In this document: positions 24,263 to 37,029 of the stretch, piece after piece | Layout: each line of letters begins with the position of its first letter | Numbering within the stretch: the first letter of the stretch is position 1 | Assembly: GCF_022581195.2 (NCBI RefSeq) | Contig: NC_061461.1 | Location: 2,604,001 to 2,668,000 of the forward strand | Direction: 5' to 3' | Origin: Helicoverpa zea | Taxonomy: Eukaryota > Arthropoda > Insecta > Lepidoptera > Noctuidae | Length of the DNA: 64,000 nucleotides | Position numbers and translations under genes: made by a program | The notes under the pieces: model-generated | Database searches by the model: none | Told to the model about the DNA's origin: nothing | What the model saw: the letters and a program-made list of their open reading frames with translations, nothing else

Positions 24263-25775
24263 AAAAAATTGTAATTCCTAATTCGAACTCATTGTGTCAC
24301 CGGCCGAGAACTCCAAACACAAACTTTAGGGGCGGTTAACGTTACACTTAATTGTTCGTAAAACAAAAGTTTCCGATGCGATAACGTGGAAGGGCACACA
24401 AATAACTTACAACTTCTGTAGTGACGTTAATGGTGAGATTCGCCTGTCGAACACACTTTCGCCAGAGTTTCAGTTTGTATGGACTGAAGTTAGGAATCGA
24501 TATTTTATTGAGTGTATTGAATTGATGAGTTTTTGTGTGGTAGGTAATGTGTTGAGTAAGCTGTTTCGGTTAAAGTAAAATTAAATCTGACTAAATTAGT
24601 GTACGGCACGGTTAGCGAAAGAATTAAAAGAAGTAACACAATGTTGTTGAGATAATCAAATCTATATAAGCTCTAGGTAATAATATTTAAGGAATTCTCG
24701 TAAATAAGTAGGGTCTTAACCCTATAGCGAAATATCTTGAAGCGATATGTCTATCTCTAACTAAAGCACTGTTTTTTTTCTGACCCACAGACTGACCAGG
24801 AAGTACGCACAACTTTTAGTACCGTTGTAATGTTGATCAATTTGACACCATTTAATCCGTATAATATTTTCTTGTGCCATATAAATATGTGACGCCGTTT
24901 GTTTTATCCGAAAGCAATAATACACAAACAATGAAGCTTAGCGGCGGTAGTTTACGACGCCATATATTCTCGTAGCGAGTGTCCCGCTATCAAACGATGG
25001 TGAAGCATAAGGTATCAGCGATTGGCGATTTTGGTAATATTTATATATACCAAATTAGTATAATTATTTATTAGTATAATTATTTATTTTTATTCGTGAC
25101 CTCGCACTTGAACCACATTAATCAGTTTTGGGGAAACCGCATGAAAATTCGTACAGTAACTTTTTAATTTCCCACAAACAGGCAGGTTTAGAGAATTTAC
25201 TTAGCTTTAGATAGCCTAGAAAGTAAGCTGTAATATAAATTTTCTCCCGCTGTATCGGTGACGGTAAACCTACATGAAAAACATAGGAAAGAAATATCCA
25301 TGACCTAGCTACATAATTATCCTACTTGTGTATTACCTACCTGTACCGCTATTACCCAACTCCCATGATTGATTTTTTTTTTGTTTTATCTCTACTATTT
25401 CATAACTTGTACCACAAAAATAAATGTGAAAAACAATTTAATGTGTTTACAACTATCCTTCCCAATTGTAACATGATTTTTCATTACTACGGAATACCTT
25501 CCCCCGTGTCATAAGTTTATGAGGTCGATCATCCCCTAACGCATTTTATATGATTTTTATGGTTTTCGTAGGAGATTTACAGCTTCATATTTTTGAAGCT
25601 ATTTTGGTAATACTTTTTAATTAAGACCGCGTGTTGGCGGTTATAACAATGCACCGTGTTGGTGGTATACATGTTATCAAATATTTATATGTTGACCAGT
25701 AATACCTTTGGCATACTTTTTATAAGTGAGTGCTTGACAAGCATAGTACGTAAGTAAGCAACATACAAAACTTTT
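24263..25775. other. No gene recognised
   Basis: AT-rich sequence. The word attagtataattattt is directly repeated near 25045-25078. No coding signal was recognised. Confidence 0.45.
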
Positions 25776-26156
25776 TTATACACTGTGACTTTTTAGTCGT
25801 CTTACAAAGGTGGTCCACTCAATCTATCCGACATAAAATACCACTAGATACGATTATTAATTTTATAGCCTTACTTAATTAAGATAATAGGTGCAAAGAA
25901 AAATACTGAAAAAAATATCAAACGGTAGAAAGTAGGTACCTTCCCAACGCGCCGCACTCCATTGATACAAGATTCGGGCAGCGCTCACAACAGGGTGTTC
26001 TTATAATCTACGTCATGCATCATAATAATGAATTAATTTTTATTTTTAATTTTTTCAAATCTCATATTTTTTATTTTTTTATATGAACGTTTACTAGTCA
26101 TTGGATACATGAAGTGGGCTGCCGTTGTAAGACGACTAAAAAGTCACGGTGTATAA
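25776..26156. mobile_element. 381-bp MITE with 32-bp TIRs
   Basis: Positions 25776-25807 and 26125-26156 are inverted copies with a single mismatch. Both run inward as TTATACAC, TGTGAC or CGTGAC, TTTTTAGTCG, TCTTACAA. Looser similarity goes on for a further 25 bp. TA flanks TACAC at both ends, so a Tc1/mariner-like TA duplication is plausible. The middle is AT-rich and non-coding. Confidence 0.85.
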
Positions 26157-29100
26157 TGTCAATTATAACAATTTGAAAACCCAAAAACCAGTGTTAAAGA
26201 AAATGTTAACAGGAAATATAGCTACATTTTGTTCTACAAACCTCAAGAAAAACAACCAGCTTAGTAGGACAATATAAAATTAACATCGACCCATTAAATA
26301 GTTCCTGCAATGTTCCCAGTAATTACCAAAGTTTTGCTTCGAAATATTTTCATAAAACAATTTCTTTTCATTGAAGCTTTTCACAAAGCTGGTGGAGTTC
26401 GCTCCGAACGGACGACTCATGATGTAATTAAGTTCGTGGTTTGTAAGTAATAATTGTTTTCATAATTAATAGTTGAGTAATAAATGAACGAAGGTTTTGT
26501 TAAATTGTTGAGGGATTCTGTAGTGTTGTTCGGAAGAGAGTAAATAAATGACTTGTTATTTTCGTCTCCATCTTTAGAACATCGGTAGATATTTTTGTGT
26601 TGTGTTGTGATCTAAAATTGATTATGAAAAATCGAATTGTAGATTTATGTTCATCTATTACTAGACTGAGAAAGAGCATACGCTTATTTTCACCCATTTG
26701 CCAGAAATGACTCTCTCGGGATGGTGGTGAAACTGCGGGATTAGCTTTAGTCAGACATACTAATTCTTACCTTAGCTGTACTAATGTAACTAGAGCAACA
26801 AACACTAGAAGCCGAACCTTTGAGCTTCCTCCAAATACCATGAACATCTGGTCTCTAAGGACCAACTCGTGACAAGATCACGACACACATTGCCAATGTA
26901 CATCTTACAGCGGTATTCTGGAACAGCGGTATGCTGAGATAGGATCTCATACCGTTTTATATTCCAAAGTTTCAATGTTCAAGCAATATTTGAGCTACTC
27001 TTTTGTTAGCAGATGTCTTTTTGATACAGTATGTAAGGCGGTATAGGAAGGTATAGCTCATCTAAGCTGAAATAACGCGCCCCACCACCCAATTTTAAGT
27101 GCGCCATGCAAAGTAAAAGTGCTAGATCAGTTTGTCATTTTGATATAGACGAGCTATACCTATTTGTGAATTGAAAGACTGGCTACTAAAAACATTTTGA
27201 GAAACTGCTTACTTGAGACAGTGTTGAATAGAATAAGGGTGTTCAGTTTCAAGCAAAACTAAGGCGAACTTACTACATAATTATATTGCTGTTGAAGTTA
27301 TGTACAGTAAGACTGGGTTAGGAAGTAAATGTGGCAATCTCTGGAGAATTGCGTATTTAACCTCTTGAGTGTCATTGTGTATGTAGTTTAGCTCTTTTAG
27401 ACTATTGCATATTCTTGGCTCTGGAAACATTTTCATAGAATTTTGTTTTGACTTCTATGACGATATCATACTGCTGTAAATTCAACGTAGCACTTTGAAG
27501 TTCAATGTCTAGAGACCATTTCCCTCCCCCATTTTAAAATATCCAAAAAGTTAAGAAGTTCCCCGAATCCCCTCTTAAAACATAAGCAAAACTTTACATA
27601 TTTCCGTATCTAAAATTAGCGAGGGGTGACAAACAAAGCCGGGTTTTCCTTCTTAACAAAAAATAGGTACCTCTGGCCTACTTGAAACTTCCAACTCGAG
27701 CTTTGAATCGCAAATGACGAAGTGACGCAAGACGGTTTAATTTGTCAGAAACAAGTCTTAATTAAATGTAAAATAATTTCGGCATTCAGACATTCGGCAT
27801 TCAACTCTGATTGAATTTCACTGCATAGCTTATGACATAATATTTGAATTTCAATATAATGATCGCTAAAATCAATAAGTTTTAATATCGATGGTAAATA
27901 TTTAGGCTATGAAATGTACGATTATTTGCGCATATTTTTGGTAGAAAAATTCTTTAATGAAAATATTATATACAAATATTTACTATGTTGAGTTTAACTA
28001 GTTTTTGTTGAAGGATTATTTTTCAATATTGATATGATGATACGTCAAATATTGGGGCAGAACAATTATGAAACCGTGATGTTGCATTTTATTTTAGTTA
28101 GTGTGTATTTTTACTTTATAGCTTGTATAAACATTATGAAATGAAGGTATTGACACTGTCGCATTTTTATACCCATAGGTAACCCATGCAAGTAGTTGCT
28201 TGGATTATATTATTTCAATACTACAATTCCTTCTGAATAGTAATTTCGTTTTATCACACCTGTGACGAGCTTCGAAGAACCAGACTAACCCTGACATCCA
28301 CTACGTCTGGAAAAAAACTATTTAAACTTATTTTACCAACAAAATTATGTTACGTAAATTGGAAATAATAAATTAGCTTTTGTGCTTTGGCTTTCTATTG
28401 AAATAATTTAATTTTACAGAACATGTAACAACATGTTTTTTGACAGCCAAAACGATGTTGACATCAATATTGTTTTTTAGTCGAAACCATTATTTCATTG
28501 TTTCGAACGCGATACAAAAGTTCAGGCGTATAAAGTTTTTTCCAATATTTTTGATACAAATACATATTTTATCAACGAAAATACTTTGATTGACAGATTG
28601 ACATGTACAATGTACACAGCGGGATTGCTTTAATATTTAAACCACTGGGGTGGAAAAAAACTCGATTTTTAAATTGCATCCACATAACGTTATTTTTTGT
28701 GTAAATATTATTATATAAAAAGAGCAAATATAAAATCAGCTCCACCTAATATTACCTACTTTAAACACAAAAAAAAAACTATTTTATACTTATAATTTTC
28801 TTGATAATTTTCAGCAAAACCAGTCCAAAAAGTTGTAGTTAGTCACCCCCAGGCACAACTTTTTTCAAATTATATTATATAAAGAAAAAAACGTCTGGAA
28901 AATTCTAGAACTTAACCTAAAAAGTTGAAAAATAGAGCGTTAAAATGTTCTTAACTTAAGACGTTTTCTCAAACTAATTCTGTTGCAATATTTCAAGTTA
29001 ACTAATTTTTACAAAAAATGAACTAGTTAATCAACGTGTAAGTCTTAACTGTGAGAGGGAATTTTTCGAAGCAATTTGCGTAGAGTATTACATGCAAGAT

Positions 29101-30389
29101 TTAACGGTCCGTACCTCAGTTTCGGTTAAATTAAGAAAAGTTAAAGTTTGAGATGGGTGACCATGTTTTGATGTTGAATGTGGAACAAAATTGGAAATCA
29201 GTTGGGGCCTAAGCATATATAAGTGTATTATCACATATACGAATTAAGTTATGTTTATGTTTATATGTATTTTTTAATTACTAATAATTTATCACTCTAT
29301 TTAAATGTTGGGCACTTAATGTTTTTTTATATACCTATATTTACGAAAAAATAGATCAGCGTACTATGAAATATTTCCACGATACGCTATATATGTATAG
29401 ATGTATCTAAAAAAACTTTTCTAAGAAAATTACAATATCTTTCCTTATTTCCCCGAAATCCTAGCAACCCTACACTGCTGTACACCTTGCGGGCTCCCCG
29501 CCTAGAATTTAATTAAGCATTTTTCGCGTTGATTAAACAGTGGAGGCCTCTTAATAAACAAGCAGCCGTATGATTGGCGTGTTTCCCGGCTCTAAGCTAC
29601 AACTTTATCCTCTTTACAAAGGAATTTGTCTGTTTGTATGGTGCTCCAAAAAAGAGGTTTTAATATACCTTTTTTATTAAAAAATTGCAAAGGCTATGTA
29701 GGAAGTAAAGTTAAGCCAAGACAACAAGTTTTACAACTGAGGGGATTTTTATATCGGAATATTATTTAAACAATTCCTTCTATCCTGGAAATTTCACTTT
29801 TAAGTAAAAAAGAAAAAACTTAGTTCTTAACATATTATCTTCGGATTTTATAATGGAACATTAACAATTTTGCAAGAGGTAATATTCTCTTCTACAGATT
29901 AAGAATTTGATAAGGAAAATAAGTTTTAAGATTTTAGTTAACGGACAATATTTTACACCAACGTTTAAAGGGATAATCTAATTTACCACTAGCTACACTT
30001 AAACTTAAGTCGAACGTTTTTTCAGTTATTTATTTGGTAAATTTTCATCTGACCTTATGTAACCTCATAATATTATTTTTTATATTACACTTCCATGGTT
30101 TCAATATCTCCAATATTTTCTCTATTAGTCCCCAGTGAACACTTAGCATGGTGTCTACCCCATGCTTCCTCAAGGGTGTCGTTTTGTAGACCAATAATAA
30201 TGCACATTCGATGTCGACATAATATTTTTTCTATGGATTTAACTTATTTTCTATAGGTATACTCTCGTGTTTTCTTCTTCTTTCTAGCGTCTCTAGATGG
30301 CGTCCATTTTCCGTATTTTCATCTTCCACTTTTCTTTGTCCTGGAATTCACACTATCATATTTGATATTTCTTTATCTCATTACAAAAA
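26157..30389. other. 4 kb without a recognised gene
   Basis: Strongly AT-rich. It holds one Helitron-like scrap (26705-26745) and nothing else I can support. The longest open frame, 65 codons on the minus strand at 26500-26697, has no motif. Confidence 0.5.
26705..26745 (+). mobile_element. Helitron-like 3'-part scrap
   Basis: ctctctcgggatggtggtg followed by aaactgcgggattagct parallels the gggacgcgggtgaaaccccgg...agct ending at 34543-34742. Confidence 0.45.
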
Positions 30390-30515
30390 TCGGGTTGCTT
30401 GTGTAGTCAAGGATGTCAGTCGCACCCTGCGTAATACTGGTACTCAGTTACAGGTGGTTAAACTGGAAACCAGCGTCGACATAATCTGACAAGACAAGGC
30501 AGATGATGAATGATT
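30390..30515 (+). mobile_element. SINE remnant
   Basis: cgggttgcttgtgtagtcaa, ggatgtcagtcgcaccctg, actggtactcagttacagg, tggttaaactggaaaccag and caaggcagatgatga follow the order of the SINE tail at 63310-63441, with many substitutions. Confidence 0.65.
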
Positions 30516-30663
30516 TCTTTTCAAAAAATATAACAGCATACCACTAATTCAAACAAAAAATTTCATGCAGAAAAATACATTTTTTATTATACTACTCTTT
30601 GTAATAAAATACATGAAACAAGGATCTGCTTTCACACGAAAATCAGGCAACAAAATGGCGTAT

Positions 30664-30695
30664 ATAACATTTGCGTGATATCACGTAAATGTTAT
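30664..30695. repeat. 32-bp near-perfect palindrome
   Basis: ataacatttgcgtgat is followed directly by its near-complement atcacgtaaatgttat, with one G/T mismatch pair and no loop. No function is apparent. The two CGTGAT/ATCACG halves could bind a dimeric factor, but that is speculation. Confidence 0.7.
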
Positions 30696-31520
30696 TTCGA
30701 ATTCATTTGTTTTACACGTCTGGATATCCTGTAATGTCGTGCAGAGAACTGTTGTAAATGAGATGGAATATTAAAGCAGAGATTACATTGTGTTCCCGCT
30801 TGTTAAGTTTGTATATGAAATAAAATTAGGACCTCAAACTCTTTGTCATGCATTTGCAAACATAAGTTGAGATATTACTGAGCAATCTTTCATGACATGC
30901 CCCAAAAAATACTTTTATGGGTGTTGTAGGTAAAACGAAAGACTGTCTTTCAATGTATGAATATGTAATAATATAATATGAATATTATTTATAAAAGGCC
31001 AACGGCAGGATGACAGCGAGCATGCGGCTACATAACAAGAGCTGTGCTGCAGCTCCGCCGTTCATTAAAACAGGAGGTTATAACGTGATTTTACATTTTC
31101 AGAGCTTAACTAATAATAAGCTATTTCATTAAATGCGAGTGTCATCGCAAGAATAACTACTATATCTACGTTTCAGAAACACAAATATACAAAACAGAAA
31201 CGTTCCGTTTACGATCCCATTTTACGGTTTTAATCTAAGCACCAAATACCATTCAGTTACGATTTATTTTACGTATGAAAGCGAACGACGAACGATTAAT
31301 TGTGTAAAATGTCTTTTACGATACGCTGTAAAATACGCCAGCGTGAATAGGACGCTGTCGAGCGTTTAAAGTTATCTTTTTTGATTTCGTGAGTTATTTT
31401 ACATTGAAGAAATTAATACAAGAATATCGGTTATGAATATCTCTATCATCCTCCTATATTTTTTGTGGAGAATCTTAAATGACTCCTTCCACCATCCTTC
31501 TATCCATCCATTCCCGAGTA

Positions 31521-31600
31521 ACATAGGCTACATTTTGTCCAGGTACGGAAAGAAGGACTCCCGAGACGTGGGTAAAACCACAGAAAACAGCCAGTTGTTA
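31521..31600 (+). mobile_element. Helitron-like 3'-part remnant
   Basis: gagtaacataggctacattt, then aaggactcccgagacgtggg, then taaaaccacagaaaacagcc is a forward diverged copy of the ending seen at 34543-34742. Confidence 0.5.
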
Positions 31601-31604
31601 ATAA

Positions 31605-31850
31605 AGCACATCATCATCATTAATTTAAGAGCCCAGCTCTTGTCGGTGCAGCTCCTTCCATTTACACCTATCTAGCGCCAACTCCTGAACTTCCTACATC
31701 ACAACCTTCACCTTTTCTTTAATTTGCTTGATGTAGCTATATCTTGGACGACCCCTTCCTTTCTTTCCTTCGACCTTCCCTTCCACGATGTTTTTGATAA
31801 AATCGTCGTGACGTATAAGGTGTCCTATCATTTTTCCTCTCCTATTCTAT
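31605..31850 (-). pseudogene. LINE ORF C-terminal fragment
   Basis: Minus-strand translation from about 31850 to a TAA at 31625-31627 gives a LINE C-terminus: RRGKMIGHLIRHDDFIKNI, then a basic glycine-rich EGKKGRGRPRYSYIKQIKEK, then CKWKELHRQELGS. One in-frame TAG splits it after KVKVVM. Beyond the stop is a run of ATG units (catcatcatc on the plus strand), the usual 3' tail of this LINE group. It is a short fossil with no start. Confidence 0.8.
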
Positions 31851-32719
31851 ATATTTTGCAAAGCACGTAGTGATGTAAAAAATATATTGTATATTTTTTG
31901 TCTCTACATTACATCAACGTTCAATTAACAGCTCAAATTAGCATTTGAAATGTAACAAATGATGGAAATTGAATTCGAGTCATTAGTGTTCCAAATCAAA
32001 TGGATACCTACTAATTAGAGCGAATCCATTAATAACGTGTAAACAGGCAGAACTAGCGTGAATCAATAAATCAATTGTACTGATAGTTATCACTTCGGAA
32101 TTAATTGTAAAATTGAGTGGCTTGGAACTGTTATTTTAAGCTTATTTTCGTATTTGAACGTTCGCATTGAAAATACACAGAGAAAGGTAAATCGAACATT
32201 TTGTGTGTTTGAGTTTTAAAATAATTGTATAATTAGAACACCATATCTTGTCATTCTGTGTAGCAAACAAGCATGTTCGACTTATCGAAAACATACTTAC
32301 AAAATGTCCAATCTCTTATAAAACCTCCTTGACTGGACTGCCAACAAAAAAATAAGTAAGTTTTTTTTAATCCGGTCTTCCCATTTCTTTCATCTTTCGA
32401 ACGCTCGGTTAAACGCAAAAGAAGTTCGTCCATTAAAATAGCCTTCAGGGGTTTTTCTTCACGGTAGAACGAGGCAAAGATATACTACGGTAAAGCCTAA
32501 CGCTCCAGTTGCCCGGATAGCCCTAATCGTGTCACACATGGTTAATTATGCATATCCTTTTAAGGTGTGGCATAAGTTAAAAACTTAAATAGACCAGAAA
32601 GAAAAAAAATGTTAATTATGTTTCTTTTGGAATTAAAATAGTGTCCCTTGTTGTTATAATATTGCTTCTGAGTTAGGAAAGTTTATTAATACGTTAAATT
32701 ACTGTGTCCTAATTGAACC
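31851..32719. other. No gene recognised
   Basis: AT-rich sequence; no feature could be supported. Confidence 0.45.
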
Positions 32720-32925
32720 GAACATCTTTGGCAGGCACCTTTTACGGGAAATCAGTAGTCAGAAATTCTGACACCTAGTCTGACCAAGTGGGATCGGGGT
32801 ATTCTGGGTACCTGGCTGGAATAAATAGAGCAGATAGGTATTCGCTCGATATAAAACATTGATACTCCATTTGAACCGGAAACCGACCCCAATAAATTTG
32901 TTTAAAGTCTACGCAGATGATATTG
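32720..32925 (+). mobile_element. SINE remnant
   Basis: gaacatctttggcaggcacc, gtagtcagaaattctgacac, ctagtctgaccaagtgggat, cgggtattctgggtacctgg-like wording and ttgaaccggaaaccgacccc keep the order of the SINE at 63240-63420. It is diverged and lacks the tRNA head. Confidence 0.7.
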
Positions 32926-34540
32926 TTGAGGTCATTATCAAATTCACCATTAGAAAAAAAACACGTTAGGTAAATCGGTCGTCTCTTGTACTTTGTACCA
33001 CCCACCAAACCGGTACACAGAGATTATCAAGGGCCACCCATGTGGAATCAGGAAATTAATTATAAGAAAAACGTCGACTAGATTAAAGGGGCTTACAGTA
33101 TTTATAGCGGTTTCAGACACAGGTAAATAGTTATTATAGGAGGTCCCGTGACCCTAAATGGTTATTGGAGCTTTATTTGTGTTTATTAGTTAATTCAATT
33201 AAATGTTAAATGGTGGGGTTTAGTTAACAGTCTATTGTTCAGCGTCAAAAGACCATGTATTGATTTCTTTATTCTGATCCTATCACAATAATTTATGGTA
33301 AAAACGTATAGGGCCGTTTTTAAAAGTAATTTCAAAACACTCTAATTCTATTTATAAATCTATATTCGAATTTACGTTTTAAATTAAAGAGGAAACTAAA
33401 ATCAGCTTCAACTAAGCTAGAACTGCAATTTACATTTGAAAGTAGGTAATATCCATCGATGCGAAATCAAACAAGAAATTGGAACACATTATTTTAGAAC
33501 CTGAGAAAGGACATAGGCTACTTTTTATTCACCTGAACAAGGTAATTTCCTTGGGATGCGAGCGGAACCGCGGAGAACATATAATAACACATAATATGCA
33601 TACAAACTCGTTCCCACTAGTGACAGTACCTCACAACACTGCTGTTTGATAACTGACATGTCCAATGTATTACGTGACGTCACTACCTTGTTCTGATAAT
33701 ACATGCCAGAACAAACGCTAGACGGATTATGGAATACACTTGTTTGTAGCTAAGATGTGGAGGAGAAATGCTTTCACGAAATTGGGCAGCTTGGAGAGAG
33801 ACGGAGCAGCATTTTGTGTTGTCTCCCTTTTTACTTTTGATGGTGTGTCCAGTAAAAAGTCTGGTTAATGGCTACTAACAACTATACTTACCTACAAGGA
33901 CAGATCTTGTTTGACTCATACTTTACGAAGTTAGTAATCCTTATTACCTTTTGTATTCCTACGTGAAGAAGAAGACTCTTTGATGTAATATCTTCCACTC
34001 CTGATCATTCAATCATTCAAAGGAAGATGTATTATATGGATTCCACTACCTGCACAGTGAACTAAACAATAATGACCAAGACATGGCGAAGTATTTTGTT
34101 TCAAAAAAATTGCTATGGACTTTACAACAATAAAGAAGAATAATAAGTTTATCCAGCAGTTATTCCAATACCCAATCAATACAATAAACAAAACTGCATT
34201 AAATCCCCATAAAAACAACTGAACAAAGATATATTACATCTAGAAGCACTTCGCAAATTCGAGGCTATCACCATACAGCAACAAAGCTGCTATCACGTGA
34301 AGAACTAAGCTGGCATGTCCATGTATTACGTGACAATACAGGCTACACATACCCGCACTTACTGCGCCACTACGCTGTGACGTTGTCGTGTTAAAACTGA
34401 CGGAGTACAAACGAGGTTTGGGTACGTTCGAGTTTTGAATTGTCGCTTTTTGTGTGAGTTATATCTTTGGTTTATTTATATTGTTCTAAGTATGTATATA
34501 CGTTGATATATGCACACATTCTTTCATCTATATGTCTTTA
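32926..34540. other. No gene recognised
   Basis: AT-rich with one Helitron-like scrap (33495-33580). Open frames of 69-77 codons have no motif. Confidence 0.45.
33495..33580 (+). mobile_element. Helitron-like remnant
   Basis: gagaaaggacataggctact, then cttgggatgcgagcgg, then aaccgcggagaac parallels the ending of the Helitron-type repeat at 34543-34742. Confidence 0.5.
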
Positions 34541-34542
34541 AA

Positions 34543-34742
34543 TCTACACTAATATTATAAAAAGGAAAGATTTGATTGATTATTTTACATGTATAAATAG
34601 GCTCCGAAACTACATGACCGATTTAAAAAATTATTTCACTGCTGGGAAGCTACATTAACCCCGGTGAACATAGGCTATATATTATGTGGGCACGGGAAGA
34701 AATTCCCCCGGGACGCGGGTGAAACCCCGGCAAAATAGCTAG
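34543..34742 (+). mobile_element. Short non-autonomous Helitron-like element
   Basis: It starts TCTACACTAATATTATAAA after an A and ends GCTAG, matching the Helitron rule of a 5' TC and a 3' CTRR. Just before the end, gcgggtgaaaccccggc can form a small hairpin. Inside are accgatttaaaaaattattt and cataggctatatatt, the usual words of the family. The base after CTAG is G instead of T, so the insertion site may have mutated. It is about 200 bp and non-coding. Confidence 0.65.
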
Positions 34743-36651
34743 GTTCATTATAAGACTCGCCTATGACGAACTAGCTACGAAACATTTACCTAATGAACGC
34801 CACAGACAAACATTTCGCTGTATAACAACTATACACTTTCTACAACTATGGATGTTCGATTTATCGGTAAAGTTCGAAAATACCGTTCTATCGTTCATTC
34901 GTTCATTTTATCCTGGCGGCCATAATTCATTCAATTTAAGCAAGAACACAGTTCAATTAGCTCCAAAACTCCCCCAAATCAAACTTGGAATTCCTTTTTC
35001 AAAATCACAAAAGAAGAAAACAAAAAAATTGCCAGTGCAGTTAAAATTCCCTGTAATCTGGCTAAATCAAATTCCGAAGGCTGGTTTCGAGAACATTCGA
35101 CAGGTGAATTTAAACAAAGAACGGGCTTAATTTCACAATACCCTGAGGCCAATCTAGCTTTCGAGTATGCTGCGGAAATCAGAATTTTCGTTTTGGAAAA
35201 TAATATTAAAGGGTTATGTTGCATATTTTTAATCTTTCAGGTTAGATAAAGAAGATTTTGTTGGTTAAAAAGATTCAAATTCATTAATTCATTCCTGAAT
35301 TTTAATAAGATTGACTTTGAAACAAAAATGTACATGAAAACTCATATACACAAAAAACCTCATTAGTAGTTATGTTTGTACTGATGGTTTGTACCTGAAA
35401 TACTGTTATTTATTTTATAAACTATGCACATTTTCGTAGCTCTGAAAAATGTATGATCAAAAATTGTTAAATATTAATTAACATGTACTACGAACTTCAT
35501 GAAATAATATTTTTAATAAAGAATTTGAGAATTTAAATTTCAAAATATTTGCTCATTTGCTCTCATTTCATTACCAGAATTTTTGATAAAGTTGTGTTAT
35601 TTGGTACAAGAATTTTTCAATTAATAGCTTTAATCCTCTCATTATTTGGGTTTGATTACCAGGTTTAAATCCGAAAATTTATTTACCACACTATGCAGCT
35701 GAAATACGGAGTATATAACTTAAAATACCCCAAAATAGTCAATCAATCGATCCAATCAGTTCCTGCCTTGTATTAATGTTAGCCATCAGTCTTCGAATCT
35801 GATTAGATCAGAGCAATGCAGCCAAACTACCAACTTAATACGAAAACGTCCTAACCAACACCAAAATCTGTAACAAATAGGACCTTTTCAAACTGAACAT
35901 CCAAGTTCCGAACGATGAAGTGCTCAGAGAGAAAAGGTTCTAAAGTTCCACAGCGTTCGATGTTAGTTAGAACCTTTTCGAAAGAAAGTGCGGAAACTTA
36001 TTAATGATCGTAGCACAACTCCTTGGCAACTCGTTACGGGAGCAATAAATAACGTACCAACTGCTTTTAGAAGTTCGCCTCTTTCAATCTTTTGATCACT
36101 ATTAGTGTTCGCATTTCCATATAGATTGAGTTATTTGTTACCATATCTAATGAGATTTTTAGATTTATATATTTTAGGATGTAAGATTTTATGGCTAATG
36201 CCAAGCGTGCTATCTCAGTTGTCTATAGGTATTTGTAACAGTGGCACATTTTTTTAAATCTCTTGGCTTTATGTTTCACGCGAAAAAAGTGGATTAAATG
36301 AGCAAACTAGTTGTGTTTATGCTCATTGTGTTTAGAATTTATTAAGCGTTTTTTTTTTTAATTTCGCAATAGCTCAGTATTCCAGCTTAGCCATTTTTGA
36401 GTAAAATAATATTGTCAACCAAACCAAGGTACCTAATAATACTTCTAATAATTAGCATGTAACAAACTTAAGTCAAAATTAACTTCCCAAACCAGAAATT
36501 ACAACCCCCAAATGCGAAACCCATTTCATTAACACCGCAACCCTAAAATGCAACAGCACTTTTATTTCACCGCAAACATAAAATTATGTTGGTAAATAAA
36601 AACATGGTTAATGCATTAGATTAATGGTGTTTTAATGTGCATAAATAGAGT
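34743..36651. other. No gene recognised
   Basis: AT-rich. The 92-codon frame on the plus strand (34852-35130) is lysine-rich and compositionally biased, with no motif or splice context. I do not call it. Confidence 0.45.
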
Positions 36652-36719
36652 GACGTTACCATGGAGTAAGGAAAGAAAGAGCGGAGATGCCATAATGCAG
36701 GCAGGTCAAGCGCCTTATT

Positions 36720-36902
36720 CATCCTCCTCCGAGCATTTTTCTCAACTATGTTGGGGTCCGCTTCCAGTCTAACTGGGAGTTCCCCCTCAACCCAGTTACC
36801 CGGGCAACCCAATACCCCTTGGTTAGACTGGTGTCAGACTTACTGGCTTCTGACTATCCGTAACGACTGCCAAAAATGTTCAATGACAGCCGGGACCTAC
36901 AG
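36720..36902 (-). mobile_element. SINE fragment, left half of inverted pair
   Basis: Reverse-strand SINE tail and middle: atcctcctccgagcattttt, caactatgttggggtccg, ctcaacccagttacccgggc, ttggttagactggtgtcaga and gttcaatgacagccgggacc. At 36902 it runs straight into a forward SINE tail. Confidence 0.85.
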
Positions 36903-36967
36903 CTGAATCCGGGTAGACTGGAAGCCGACCCCCAATACAGTCGGGAAAAAGCTCGGGAGATGATGAC
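36903..36967 (+). mobile_element. SINE tail, right half of inverted pair
   Basis: ctgaatccgggtagactgga, agccgacccccaatacag and tcgggaaaaagctcgggaga followed by tgatgac is the forward SINE 3' tail. It is inverted relative to the same tail at 36720-36790, so the two could form a long hairpin. The join, acctacagctgaatcc, mixes two SINE positions (acctacag and cagctgaatcc) that share cag. Confidence 0.85.
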
Positions 36968-37029
36968 TTTCTTAGGAAATGTTTCGTTGTGACATCTCCG
37001 CTAGTCATTTTATTCTCCATGGAGGTTAC

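Larger units (their letters stand above)
36652..37029 (-). mobile_element. hAT-type MITE interrupted by SINEs
   Basis: Third copy of the repeat also found at 57673-57944 and 61734-62023, here inverted. Its ends are CATGGAGtaaggaaag at 36660 and the complement of CATGGAG at 37015-37021. The flanking 8-mers gacgttac (36652-36659) and gaggttac (37022-37029) differ at one base, which fits an 8-bp hAT target duplication. The element middle is replaced by an inverted pair of SINE fragments at 36720-36967. Open frames here are not real. Confidence 0.85.

Noticed and set aside
34852..35130. 92-codon plus-strand frame
   Set aside because: Lysine- and asparagine-rich translation of AT-rich DNA with no splice or domain support.
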